Position numbers and translations under genes: made by a program. The notes beneath the pieces were generated by a model. The model saw only the letters and a program-made list of their open reading frames with translations. It was not told the DNA's origin and did not search any database. From Pantoea dispersa (GTDB lineage: Bacteria > Pseudomonadota > Gammaproteobacteria > Enterobacterales > Enterobacteriaceae), in NCBI RefSeq assembly GCF_014155765.1, contig NZ_SCKT01000008.1:114550-178549 (forward strand): a stretch of DNA of 64,000 nucleotides. Reading direction: 5' to 3'. This document shows positions 6,148 to 14,267 of the stretch, piece by piece. How positions within the stretch are numbered: position 1 is the stretch's first letter; every line of letters starts with the position of its first letter.

Positions 6148-9100
6148 TTATACTGCAAACGGATCGATCACCATAAGTAACTGACCCGCCTGCACTTGCT
6201 GCCCGGCCTGGCGTTGCAGGCTGTGGATTTTGCCACTGACCGGCGCCACGATCGGGATTTCCATCTTCATGGATTCGAGAATGCCTACCGTGGCACCCGC
6301 GGTCACATCACTGCCTTCCGCCACCAGCCATTGCCACACGCTGCCCGCCACCTGGCTCTCCACGCTGTGGCAGCCCGCCGGCACCACCACTTCCTCGCTG
6401 CTCTGCGCCTGCAGCTGGCTGTCGAAGGTGAACTGGCCATCGGCGCGCCAGCGTGCCAGCTCGGCGTCAAACGCCTGCTGACGCTGCTGCTGGAATGCGT
6501 CAATCTCCGTCGCCTGGGCAGTCAGCAGCGCCTGATAGTCGGCGAGGCGAAATTCTCCGGCTTCCACGCGCAGCGGATAATCGCCCCACGGGAAACGTTC
6601 GCGGATTTGCAGCAGTTCGTCGGCACTGACCGGATAAAAACGGATTTGGTCGAAGAAACGCAGCAGCCACGGCTGGGTAAAGGCGCTGGTGCGGCGATCG
6701 CGATTCCACATCTGCAGCGTACGTCCAACGAACTGATAGCCGCCCGGCCCTTCCATGCCATAAACACACAGATACGCGCCGCCGATGCCCACCGAGTTTT
6801 CCGCCGTCCAGGTGCGCGCCGGATTGTATTTGGTGGTCACCAGGCGGTGTCGCGGATCGAGTGGCGTTGCCACCGGCGCGCCGAGATAGACATCGCCCAG
6901 CCCCATCACCAGATACGAGGCGCTGAACACAATCTGTTTCACCGCCTCCACGCTATCGAGCCCGTTAATACGCCGGATAAACTCAATGTTGCTCGGGCAC
7001 CAGGGCGCATTCGGACGCACCGACTGGCTATAGCGTGTTACGGCTTCGCGGCAGGCGGCATCATCCCAGCTGAGCGGCAGCCACACGGTGCGCGACGGCA
7101 CAGCCGCGTCGGCGAGGTCGCCCAGCAGATTATCAGCGTGCAAAATTTGCGCCAACAGCTCACTTCTTGCGCACTGCTGCGCATCATAATGCACCTGTAA
7201 CGAGCGGATGCCGGGCGTCAGCTCCAGTTGACCCGCCAGCGGATGCGCCTCCAGCCACTGCATGAGGGCGTGGACGCGGAAACGCAGCGCGATGTCCAGC
7301 GTCAGCGCGCCATACTCCACCAGCAGAAAACGGTCGCCCGCGGCGCGCACGCACAGTGCAGGCCGCCCGGCGGTTGCTGCATGCTGGTGCAAGATCGGAT
7401 CGATCAGCGGCAGTGCTGGCGCCACGCACACCGCTTCCGGTTGCAGATGCGCGATCTCGTGACGCTGCGCCTGCGCCAGACGATCGGCATCAGCAAGGGC
7501 GATCGGCACAAAGCGCAGTCGATCGCCCGCTTTGAGCTGACCCAGCTTCCACAGATCGGCGTCGATCACCGTCGCCGGGCAGACAAAGCCGCCCAGCGAA
7601 GGGCCGTCCGGACCAAGGATCACCGGCATATCACCGGTAAAATCCACCGTGCCAAAGGCATAGGCGTTGTCGTGAATATTGGACGGATGCATGCCCGCCT
7701 CGCCGCCGTCGCTGCGCGCCCAGTCAGGTTTCGGGCCGATCAGCCGAATCCCGGTGCGGCTGGAGTTGTAGTGCACCTGCCACTCGGCAGCGAAAAATTC
7801 GTCGATATCGTCATCGGTAAAGAAGGCAGGTGCGCCGTGCGGACCATAAATAACGCGCAGCTGCCATTCACCGTTAAGCGGCGGCAGCAGCGTCTCGGGC
7901 AGGCGCGCCGCCGCAGCCTGACGCGGCGCGGCCAGCTGCAGCACGTCGCCGGCGCGCAGCGCCCGCCCGGCGTGACCGCCAAACTTACCCAGCGTAAAGG
8001 TACTGCGGCTGCCCAGATAGCGCGGCGTATCCAGCCCGCCCGCCAGCAGCAGATAGCTGCGGCAGCCGTCGCGCACGTCACCCAGCGTCAGGGTTTGCCC
8101 GGCCTGCGCATGCAGCACCTGATGCATCGCCAGCGGCTGGCTGTCGAGGGTGGCTGCCAGCGGCGCGCCGCTCAGCACAAAGCTGCACGCCTGATTAAAG
8201 CGCAGCGTCGGACCGCGCAACGTGATTTCCAGCCCGGCCGCCTGGGCCTCGTTACCCAGCAGGCGATTGCCCAGCTGAAAGGCGCGGCTGTCGAACGGCC
8301 CGGAAGGCGGTACGCCGACGTGCCAGTAGCCGACGCGGCCCGGCGCATCCTGCACCGTGGTGAGGGTACCGCCGCTGAGGATATCCAGCGTCGGCGGCTG
8401 CCACGCCACGCTGCCGAGCGTGGCGGTAATGATGCGTCCCTGCTGCACGTCCGGCAGCGTACAGAGCTGACGCAGCCAGCGCAGGTTGGTCTCGATGCCA
8501 TACAGCTCACTCTGCGCCAGCGCCGCGATCATGCCGTCGAGCGCGCGCTGGCGATCGGCCGCATGCACGAGGATCTTCGCCAGCATCGGATCGTAAAACG
8601 GTGAAACTTCCATGCCGCTCTCTACGCTGCTATCGATGCGCAGCGTGGCGTGATCGAGCGCCGTCGGGAACTGCACGTGGCTGAGCAGTCCGGCGCTCGG
8701 CTGAAACTGCTTCGCCGGATCCTCAGCGTACAGCCGCACCTGAATGGCATGGCCCTGCGCCACCGGTTGCAGCGTCGCCAGCGGCGGCAAACGCTGCTGC
8801 GCCAGTTCGACCATCCAGCGCACCAGATCCACGCCGTATACCAGTTCAGTGACGCCATGCTCAACCTGCAGGCGGGTATTCACCTCGAGGAACCAGAACT
8901 GCTGGCTGACCTCATCGTAAACATACTCCACCGTGCCGGCGCTGCGATAGTTGACGGCGCGCGCCAGCCGTACGGCGGTGGCCTGCAGCTGCGCGCGCAC
9001 CGCATCGCTCAGCCGCGGCGCGGGCGTCTCCTCCAGCACCTTCTGATTGCGGCGCTGCGCCGAGCAGTCGCGTTCGCCCAGCGCAATCACGTTGCCCTGG

Positions 9101-9747
9101 CCATCGCCAAAAATCTGCACTTCGATATGGCGCGCCCGGGCGATGAATTTCTCTAAAAACACGCCATCGTCGGCGAAATTATTGCCTGCCAGCCGCTTCA
9201 CGCGGGTAAAGGCGTCTTCCAGCTCGTCCGCGCTGTTGCAGCGCTGCATCCCAATGCCGCCCCCGCCGGCGGTGCTTTTCAGCATCACCGGATAGCCAAT
9301 CTGTTGCGCGGCAGCCTGAGCCTGCTGCAATGAGGTCAGCAGGCCGCTGCCCGGCAGCAGCGGCACCGCGTTCTGCTCAGCCAGTTCACGCGCGCGATGT
9401 TTCAGGCCAAACGCCAGCATCTGCGCCGCGTCCGGTCCGAGAAAATGCAGGCCTGCTGCTTCGCAGCGCGTGACGAACTCCGGTTTTTCACTGAGAAAGC
9501 CATAGCCCGGATGCAGCGCCTGTGCGCCGCTCTGCGCGGCAATCGCCAGCAGTTTGTCCTGGTTGAGATAGGTGTCGCGCACCTGGCCCTTGCCCAGCGA
9601 CCAGGCTTCATCGGCCAGCCGCACGTGGCGCGCATGGCGGTCGGCTTCGGCATAGACGGCAATCGCCCGGATATTCATGGCCTGCAGGGTACGGATGATA
9701 CGCACGGCAATCGCGCCACGGTTGGCAATCAATACGCGATCAATCAT
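6148..9747 (-). CDS. uca: Biotin-dependent urea/guanidine carboxylase
   Basis: Large biotin enzyme of 1199 residues. Domain order: biotin carboxylase with ATP-grasp (1-450; MLKSTAGGGGIGM, EVNTRLQVEHGVTE), a KipA-like carboxyltransferase half (about 455-770; TTVQDAPGRVGYWHVGVPPS), a KipI-like half (about 800-1030; NFEF-type region near SNIEFIRRINGL), and a C-terminal biotinyl domain with the modified lysine in ESMKMEI (about Lys1161). Family proteins were named urea carboxylase, but those linked to DUF1989 pairs and ykkC riboswitches carboxylate guanidine. It has no allophanate hydrolase domain, and none is encoded next to it. It is the last gene of the operon. Guanidine as substrate is inferred from the riboswitch and the DUF1989 genes. 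Confidence 0.9.
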   Translation of the reverse strand: MIDRVLIANRGAIAVRIIRTLQAMNIRAIAVYAEADRHARHVRLADEAWSLGKGQVRDTYLNQDKLLAIAAQSGAQALHPGYGFLSEKPEFVTRCEAAGLHFLGPDAAQMLAFGLKHRARELAEQNAVPLLPGSGLLTSLQQAQAAAQQIGYPVMLKSTAGGGGIGMQRCNSADELEDAFTRVKRLAGNNFADDGVFLEKFIARARHIEVQIFGDGQGNVIALGERDCSAQRRNQKVLEETPAPRLSDAVRAQLQATAVRLARAVNYRSAGTVEYVYDEVSQQFWFLEVNTRLQVEHGVTELVYGVDLVRWMVELAQQRLPPLATLQPVAQGHAIQVRLYAEDPAKQFQPSAGLLSHVQFPTALDHATLRIDSSVESGMEVSPFYDPMLAKILVHAADRQRALDGMIAALAQSELYGIETNLRWLRQLCTLPDVQQGRIITATLGSVAWQPPTLDILSGGTLTTVQDAPGRVGYWHVGVPPSGPFDSRAFQLGNRLLGNEAQAAGLEITLRGPTLRFNQACSFVLSGAPLAATLDSQPLAMHQVLHAQAGQTLTLGDVRDGCRSYLLLAGGLDTPRYLGSRSTFTLGKFGGHAGRALRAGDVLQLAAPRQAAAARLPETLLPPLNGEWQLRVIYGPHGAPAFFTDDDIDEFFAAEWQVHYNSSRTGIRLIGPKPDWARSDGGEAGMHPSNIHDNAYAFGTVDFTGDMPVILGPDGPSLGGFVCPATVIDADLWKLGQLKAGDRLRFVPIALADADRLAQAQRHEIAHLQPEAVCVAPALPLIDPILHQHAATAGRPALCVRAAGDRFLLVEYGALTLDIALRFRVHALMQWLEAHPLAGQLELTPGIRSLQVHYDAQQCARSELLAQILHADNLLGDLADAAVPSRTVWLPLSWDDAACREAVTRYSQSVRPNAPWCPSNIEFIRRINGLDSVEAVKQIVFSASYLVMGLGDVYLGAPVATPLDPRHRLVTTKYNPARTWTAENSVGIGGAYLCVYGMEGPGGYQFVGRTLQMWNRDRRTSAFTQPWLLRFFDQIRFYPVSADELLQIRERFPWGDYPLRVEAGEFRLADYQALLTAQATEIDAFQQQRQQAFDAELARWRADGQFTFDSQLQAQSSEEVVVPAGCHSVESQVAGSVWQWLVAEGSDVTAGATVGILESMKMEIPIVAPVSGKIHSLQRQAGQQVQAGQLLMVIDPFAV

Positions 9748-9827
9748 GACTGAATACTCTTATTGCGGCAGGTCGTCCTGCACCAGCTGTGACGGCGTAA
9801 AACGGGTCGTCCCGTTGCGTCAGAGAA

Positions 9828-10463
9828 TCACCACACGCTGACGGCAATCGGCGTCGGGTTGTAACCGTTACAGGGATTGTTGAGCTGCGGACAGTTGGAG
9901 ATCAGCACCAGAATGTTCATCTGCGCCACCATCTCAACATACTTACCCGGCGCGGAGATGCCATCGGCAAACGTCAGGCCGCCGTCGTGGGTCACCGGCA
10001 CATTCATAAAGAAGTTAATGTTGTGCGTGATATCGCGGCGCGTCAGGCCAGACTCCGGATGCGCGGCGACCGCCAGCATCCAGCTGTCGCGGCAGGAGTG
10101 CATGTGGCGCTTTTCGAGGTCATAACGCACCGTATTGCTCTCGCACGAGCAGGCGCCGCCGAGCGTATCGTGACGGCCACAGGTATCGGCGGTGATGGTC
10201 AGCATCGGCCGATCAAGATTAGAACGCAGCACGCTGCCGGCCGTAAGAAACACGTTGTGCTGGCCGCGCAGCGTCTCGCTCATGCTGTAGCGCTCGGCGG
10301 TATCGTCGGCGTTGAAAAACAGCGTATCCGCCGCCTGATTGCCTTCCAGATCGGTAATGCGCAGCGTTTCTCCGGCGGCAATGCGCTGCAGCCAGTAATC
10401 ACCGGCGTCGATCTGCTGCTGCAGACGCGCCTGCGCCGGGTTTCGTTCACTCGCTTTGATCAT
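9828..10463 (-). CDS. DUF1989 urea-carboxylase-associated protein (UAAP1 type), carboxyguanidine deiminase subunit
   Basis: 211-residue DUF1989 protein. Conserved cysteines in CGRHDTLGGACSCESN and in NCPQLNNPCNGYNPTPI suggest metal binding. With its partner it is expected to deiminate carboxyguanidine to allophanate (CgdAB in recent work on guanidine use). The ATG chosen shares one base with the upstream gene's TGA and has AGGAAG at good spacing; a GTG one codon earlier is the alternative. The one-base overlap supports translational coupling of two subunits. Which subunit letter applies was not determined. Confidence 0.85.
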   Translation of the reverse strand: MIKASERNPAQARLQQQIDAGDYWLQRIAAGETLRITDLEGNQAADTLFFNADDTAERYSMSETLRGQHNVFLTAGSVLRSNLDRPMLTITADTCGRHDTLGGACSCESNTVRYDLEKRHMHSCRDSWMLAVAAHPESGLTRRDITHNINFFMNVPVTHDGGLTFADGISAPGKYVEMVAQMNILVLISNCPQLNNPCNGYNPTPIAVSVW

Positions 10464-11170
10464 CACACTTCTTCCTGCAGTTGATAGAGGGCGTTATTGC
10501 GCAGGCCGCGCTGGTTTTCCGCGCGCTGCAGACAGATTTCCGGCAGCGGCGCGCGCTGCGCATCCAGCATCAGCTGCAGCGGCTGGCGCGGATAATCGCT
10601 CGCCGGGCTGAGCGGGTGCGGACAGGTGTGCAGCAGCACCAGCGTGTCCATGGCGAAACGCAGCCGAACCTGCGCGCCGGCTTCGCCCTGCCGCTCCAGC
10701 GTTAAGCGTCCGCTGTCATCGGCGCATACCTGGGCAAACAGGTTGAGGCAGGCCGCCATGTCGCGCTGGCCAAGGCCATATTTCGCCAGCTCGACGAGGA
10801 AACTGTCGTAGCCGTTTTGATGGCGCAGGTTGCGCGCCTGCTGATAATCGCTGACCCCATAGCGCGCGGCCGTTTGTGCCGCGTTCAGCGTGCCGCACAC
10901 GCTCTCGTGCCAGCCGAAACTGTCGTGTTCAATGCCGCAGAAAATGCGCCCCATGTCCGAGTAGAGACAGTGGCCGGCGGTGAGCCGGAAAGTGTGCTGG
11001 CATTTGAGCGTATCCGGCGCGTTGTAGCGCTCCAGCAGGTTTTCCGGGTTATAAAACAGCAGGCTGGCGCTGGCGCCGCCCTCCACATCGGTCAGCGTCA
11101 GCGCGCTACCGCTGCGCATGACAAAAGACCAGTGCGCCCCGGCGGGCAGCAGGGTTTGGTATGGCTGCAT
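10463..11170 (-). CDS. DUF1989 urea-carboxylase-associated protein (UAAP2 type), carboxyguanidine deiminase subunit
   Basis: 235-residue DUF1989 protein and second partner of the pair, more divergent than the first. It shares the family pattern (LTDVEGGASASLLFYNPENLLERYN, CGIEHDSFGWHESVCG, HTCPHPLSP), with cysteine and histidine residues that could bind a metal. It precedes the other DUF1989 gene with a one-base stop/start overlap and follows the ATPase gene closely. This order (transporter, two DUF1989 genes, carboxylase) is that of guanidine-use operons. Function is inferred from the family and context. Confidence 0.85.
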   Translation of the reverse strand: MQPYQTLLPAGAHWSFVMRSGSALTLTDVEGGASASLLFYNPENLLERYNAPDTLKCQHTFRLTAGHCLYSDMGRIFCGIEHDSFGWHESVCGTLNAAQTAARYGVSDYQQARNLRHQNGYDSFLVELAKYGLGQRDMAACLNLFAQVCADDSGRLTLERQGEAGAQVRLRFAMDTLVLLHTCPHPLSPASDYPRQPLQLMLDAQRAPLPEICLQRAENQRGLRNNALYQLQEEV

Positions 11171-11181
11171 CGTGCTCTCCT

Positions 11182-11943
11182 TTAAGCCACCTGCGTTGCG
11201 GACAGCACTTCAGCGGCGGGCTGAGTGCGATCCAGCGGCAGGTCGTAAGTGATAGTGGCGCCCCAGGCTTGCGGCGCGTGCGGATCGTGGCGCAGCTTGT
11301 CGAACACCAGCAGGCGTGACGCGAGGCTGAAACCCTCTTTCAGATCGTGGGTGATCATGAAAATGGTTAGCTGATGCTGCTGCCACAGCTGGGTGATCAG
11401 CTGATGCATCTCGCTGCGAATACCGGGATCGAGCGCGCCAAAAGGTTCATCCAGCAGCAGAATGCGCGGCTGTTTCATCAGCGCCTGCGCCAGGGCCAGA
11501 CGCTGCTGCATGCCGCCCGACAGCTGATGCGGATATTTGCTCTGCGCCTGTTCCAGTCCGACCTGCGCCAGCATTGCCTGCGCGCGCTGGCGAATCGCCT
11601 GACGTTTGCGTCCCCAGACGCGTCCCAGCCAGCGTGCGCTGCTGAACTCGTCAGCCAGCATCACGTTGCCGAGCACCGTCAGATGCGGAAAAACCGAGTA
11701 GCGCTGAAACACCACGCCGCGATGGGCATCCGGCTCGTCGGGAATCGGTGCGCCATCCAGCAGCAGCTCGCCTTTAGTCGGCGCTTCGGTGCCGAGCAGC
11801 ATATTCAGAAACGTGGTTTTGCCGCAGCCTGAGGCGCCGACAATCGCCACGAACTCGCCGCGCTCGACCTGCATATTCAGCCGCTCAAGCACCACCTGAT
11901 CGCCGTAATGTTTTTCCAGATTTTTCAGTTGCAGTAAGGGCAT
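11182..11943 (-). CDS. ABC transporter ATPase (nitrate/sulfonate/taurine type), probably for guanidine or a urea-like compound
   Basis: 253-residue cytoplasmic ATPase. It shows a Walker A GASGCGKTT, Q-loop VVFQRYSVFPHLTV, signature LSGGMQQRLALAQAL, Walker B ILLLDEPFGALD and the switch histidine in MITHD. The start at MPLLQLKN has AAGGAG at ideal spacing; the open frame extends 25 codons further into the permease gene but lacks such a site. It pairs with the adjacent permease and binding protein. The substrate follows from the riboswitch and carboxylase context and is not read from the protein. Confidence 0.9.
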   Translation of the reverse strand: MPLLQLKNLEKHYGDQVVLERLNMQVERGEFVAIVGASGCGKTTFLNMLLGTEAPTKGELLLDGAPIPDEPDAHRGVVFQRYSVFPHLTVLGNVMLADEFSSARWLGRVWGRKRQAIRQRAQAMLAQVGLEQAQSKYPHQLSGGMQQRLALAQALMKQPRILLLDEPFGALDPGIRSEMHQLITQLWQQHQLTIFMITHDLKEGFSLASRLLVFDKLRHDPHAPQAWGATITYDLPLDRTQPAAEVLSATQVA

Positions 11944-11953
11944 CGCACGCTCC

Positions 11954-12766
11954 TTATTTGGCGTGATACCACGGCCAGCAGCGTCGGCTGACGAGCCGCA
12001 GCAGCAGGTCGAGGGCAAAGGCCAGCAGGGTGATCCACGCCACGTACGGCAGAATCACATCCATGGCCAGATAGCGGCGCATCAGGAAGATGCGATAACC
12101 GAGGCCTTCCGTGGCTGCAATCGCTTCGGCAGCAATCAGGAACAGCCACGCCGAACAGAGCGACAGCCGCACCGCATCGCACAGGCGCGGCATCAGCTGC
12201 GGCAGAATCACCCGCCACAGAATCTGCGCGCTATGCGCACCCAGCGTCTGCGCCTTGACCAGCTGCTCCTGCGGGATTTTCTGCACCTGCAGCTGCAGAT
12301 CGCGGGCGATCAGCGGCGTGATGCCGATAACGATCAGCACCACTTTGGAGACTTCGCCAAGGCCAAAGCAGATAAACAGAATGGGCAGAATCGCCAGCGG
12401 CGGCACCAGCGCAAACAGCGTCACCAGCGGCGCCAGCACCGCACGCACCACCGGCAGCGCACCGGTGAACAGGCCGATTGCCAGCGCCAGCAGCGCGCTG
12501 ATAGCAACGCCACTCAGCAAACGCAGCAGGCTGGCGGCGGTATCGCTCCACAGCAGATACTCGCCGGTGCGCGGGCTGGGCTGAAACGCCATCCGGCTGA
12601 TGGCCTCGCCCATGGCGTTGAATCCCGGCAGCAGCTTGTCTGCCGCGTTCAGGCTGAGGCGCGCATCTGACGCGAACAGATAGACCAGCAGCACCGCCAG
12701 CAGCGGCAGAATGCCAAGCAGCAGGCGGCCGAGCGGCAGCGGTTGGTAGTTGATCAATTTACGCAT
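11954..12766 (-). CDS. ABC transporter permease (SsuC/TauC family)
   Basis: 270-residue inner-membrane protein with about six hydrophobic segments. It carries the EAA loop typical of binding-protein-dependent permeases (LGAHSAQILWRVILPQLMP), where the ATPase docks. It lies 14 bases after the binding-protein gene and ten bases before the ATPase start, so all three belong to one transcript. It resembles the permeases of sulfonate, nitrate and taurine importers; import of guanidine or a related nitrogen source is inferred. Confidence 0.9.
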   Translation of the reverse strand: MRKLINYQPLPLGRLLLGILPLLAVLLVYLFASDARLSLNAADKLLPGFNAMGEAISRMAFQPSPRTGEYLLWSDTAASLLRLLSGVAISALLALAIGLFTGALPVVRAVLAPLVTLFALVPPLAILPILFICFGLGEVSKVVLIVIGITPLIARDLQLQVQKIPQEQLVKAQTLGAHSAQILWRVILPQLMPRLCDAVRLSLCSAWLFLIAAEAIAATEGLGYRIFLMRRYLAMDVILPYVAWITLLAFALDLLLRLVSRRCWPWYHAK

Positions 12767-12780
12767 CGGCAGCGCCTCGC

Positions 12781-13839
12781 TTACAGCTGACCGGCAGCGG
12801 CCAGTGTGGTGAAGGTATCGGTAAAGCGCAGTTTGATGTTGCCGGCATCGCCCCAGTTACCGGCCGGGGTAGCGACCCCTACCGCATCGGCCCCCGGCGC
12901 GCCTTCACCCAGCAGGCCGTGTTTAAAGGAGAATTCGGCCACCAGTTGCATCGTGGCTTTTAACTGCGGGCTGTCGACAAAATCCAGCGTGGTTTTGGCA
13001 TCGCTGAACAGGTGTGTTGCGGCAAGCTGCTGATCAAAACCGGCCAGATCGGTACCGGATGCCTGCGCCATCTGCGTGCGCGCCGCTTTGGCACTGTCGC
13101 TCTGTCCGGCCATGCTGTGCAGCGTCTCGTACCAGGCACCGGTCAGCGCTTTGCCGAGCTGAGGATATTTGTTGAGCGTGGCGGTGTTGACCACCAGCAG
13201 GTCGAGGATTTCGCCCGGGATCTGCGCCGAGGAGAACACCAGATGGCTGCCCGGCTGCTTCTCTGCTTCCGCCAGCAGCGGATTCCACGTGACGATGGCG
13301 TTAACGTCAGCAGTGCCAAACGCCGCCACCAGATCGGCATCGGCGGTGTTAACCACCCTGACGTCTTTCTCGCTCATGCCGGATTTCTCCAGCGCGCGCG
13401 CCAGCAAATAGTGTGAGACCGAGAGTTCGACGAGGTTGATGGGTTTGCCTTTCAGCGCGCTGACGCTGTCCGCGCCTTTAAGCAGAATGCCGTCGTTACC
13501 GTTGGAGTAGTCGCCGACAATCAGCGCGGTGCTGTCGACGCCGCCAGTGGCCGGAATGGTCAGCGCATCCATATTGGTCATGGTGCAGCCGTCAAAGCCA
13601 CCTGCGGTGTACTGATTGACCGACTCGATATAGTCGTTAACCTGCACAAACTGAATATCGATGCCGTACTTATCGGCCCACTTTTTCACGATGCCGCTTT
13701 GCTGGGCGTAATCCCACGGCATCCAGCCAGCGTAGATGGACCAGCAAAGCTTAAAGGAAGGTTTAGCGGCGGCCAGCGACGGAACGCTGAACAGGGCGAC
13801 GCTGCAAATCAGCAGCAGGCGCAGACAGGCTTTAATCAT
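12781..13839 (-). CDS. ABC transporter periplasmic substrate-binding protein (NMT1/SsuA-like), first gene of the carboxylase operon
   Basis: 352-residue secreted protein. The signal peptide of about 24 residues ends in SLAAA, followed by a mature NMT1/THI5-like fold (KLCWSIYAGWMPWDYAQQSG at the start of the mature part; FDGCTMTNMDAL in the binding cleft). Proteins of this type are annotated as urea-carboxylase-operon binding proteins. The gene directly follows the guanidine-I riboswitch, with an AGAGGAA ribosome site before the ATG, so the riboswitch would control the entire operon through this first gene. Confidence 0.9.
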   Translation of the reverse strand: MIKACLRLLLICSVALFSVPSLAAAKPSFKLCWSIYAGWMPWDYAQQSGIVKKWADKYGIDIQFVQVNDYIESVNQYTAGGFDGCTMTNMDALTIPATGGVDSTALIVGDYSNGNDGILLKGADSVSALKGKPINLVELSVSHYLLARALEKSGMSEKDVRVVNTADADLVAAFGTADVNAIVTWNPLLAEAEKQPGSHLVFSSAQIPGEILDLLVVNTATLNKYPQLGKALTGAWYETLHSMAGQSDSAKAARTQMAQASGTDLAGFDQQLAATHLFSDAKTTLDFVDSPQLKATMQLVAEFSFKHGLLGEGAPGADAVGVATPAGNWGDAGNIKLRFTDTFTTLAAAGQL

Positions 13840-13865
13840 GATGATTCCTCTGGCGTTAACGGACG

Positions 13866-13990
13866 AAAATCAGGCAGGAGGCGGCGAGCAACGTTCTCGC
13901 TTTCCTCCCGGGCTTTTTTCCCGCCGTGTAACCGTCAGAGGACGGTCGGTCACTCTCGGACCAGCATCTCGCGATCGGAACCCTAGTGAC
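13866..13990 (-). promoter_or_regulatory. Guanidine-I (ykkC) riboswitch
   Basis: On the minus strand the hallmarks appear in order: CTAGGGTTCCG, then CTGGTCCGAGAG, then ACACGGCGGGAAAAAAGCCC followed by GGGAG. These are the conserved nucleotides of the guanidine-I aptamer as I recall them. Just downstream, GGAGG-AAA-GCGAG can pair with CTCGC-CG-CCTCC to form a hairpin followed by a short TTTT. Its 5' arm overlaps the last aptamer element. This suggests that guanidine binding prevents termination and switches the operon on. The aptamer call is strong; the switching mechanism is inferred. Confidence 0.93.
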
Positions 13991-14052
13991 CCATTGCAAA
14001 TTGTGTGGCGACGTCGGTTGCCCGCGATCGCTCCTGCATCTGCCAGAAAGCA

Positions 14053-14068
14053 GGCAATATCAATGCCA
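14053..14068 (-). promoter_or_regulatory. Putative sigma-54 promoter of the carboxylase operon
   Basis: TGGCATTGATATTGCC on the minus strand has the invariant GG and GC exactly 10 bases apart, and fits the consensus TGGCAC-N5-TTGC with one mismatch. It lies about 65 bases upstream of the aptamer, so the leader would start near 14042. Nitrogen control by NtrC would fit the role of the operon. Confidence 0.6.
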
Positions 14069-14152
14069 GGTTGCTATCAGCCTGAATTACATGCGTTATT
14101 GCACAGCGCTGCGCTCGCAGGCAGGCTGCGCTGCACAGTTGTGCAGCAGGCA

Positions 14153-14169
14153 CGCACCAGCGTGAAGCA
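14153..14169 (-). promoter_or_regulatory. Possible NtrC binding site
   Basis: CGCACCAGCGTGAAGCA matches the NtrC pattern TGCACCA-N3-TGGTGCA at 11 of 14 defined positions. It lies about 90 bases upstream of the sigma-54 element, a normal enhancer distance. It is suggestive but may be chance. Confidence 0.35.
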
Positions 14170-14267
14170 CTGCAGACCAGCCGTTGTACAGCCGGGGCCA
14201 TTGCACTATTCTTTAGGACCTTTCCCAGCGAATCGAATTTAGCCATCGTCACAACAGGAGTTGAATT

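Noticed and set aside
7228-8604. 458-codon open frame on the plus strand opposite the carboxylase gene
   Set aside because: It is antisense to a complete, well conserved enzyme and its product is a low-complexity Arg/Gln/Ala-rich chain with no recognisable domain; a GC-rich shadow frame.
14131-14146. Perfect palindrome CTGCACA-GT-TGTGCAG as an NtrC site
   Set aside because: The half-site spacing is 2 to 3 bases too short for NtrC; kept only as a note beside the better match at 14153-14169.
13983-14252. 89-codon minus-strand frame between the riboswitch and yiaF
   Set aside because: It ends in the aptamer and covers the putative sigma-54 promoter; composition and sequence are not protein-like.
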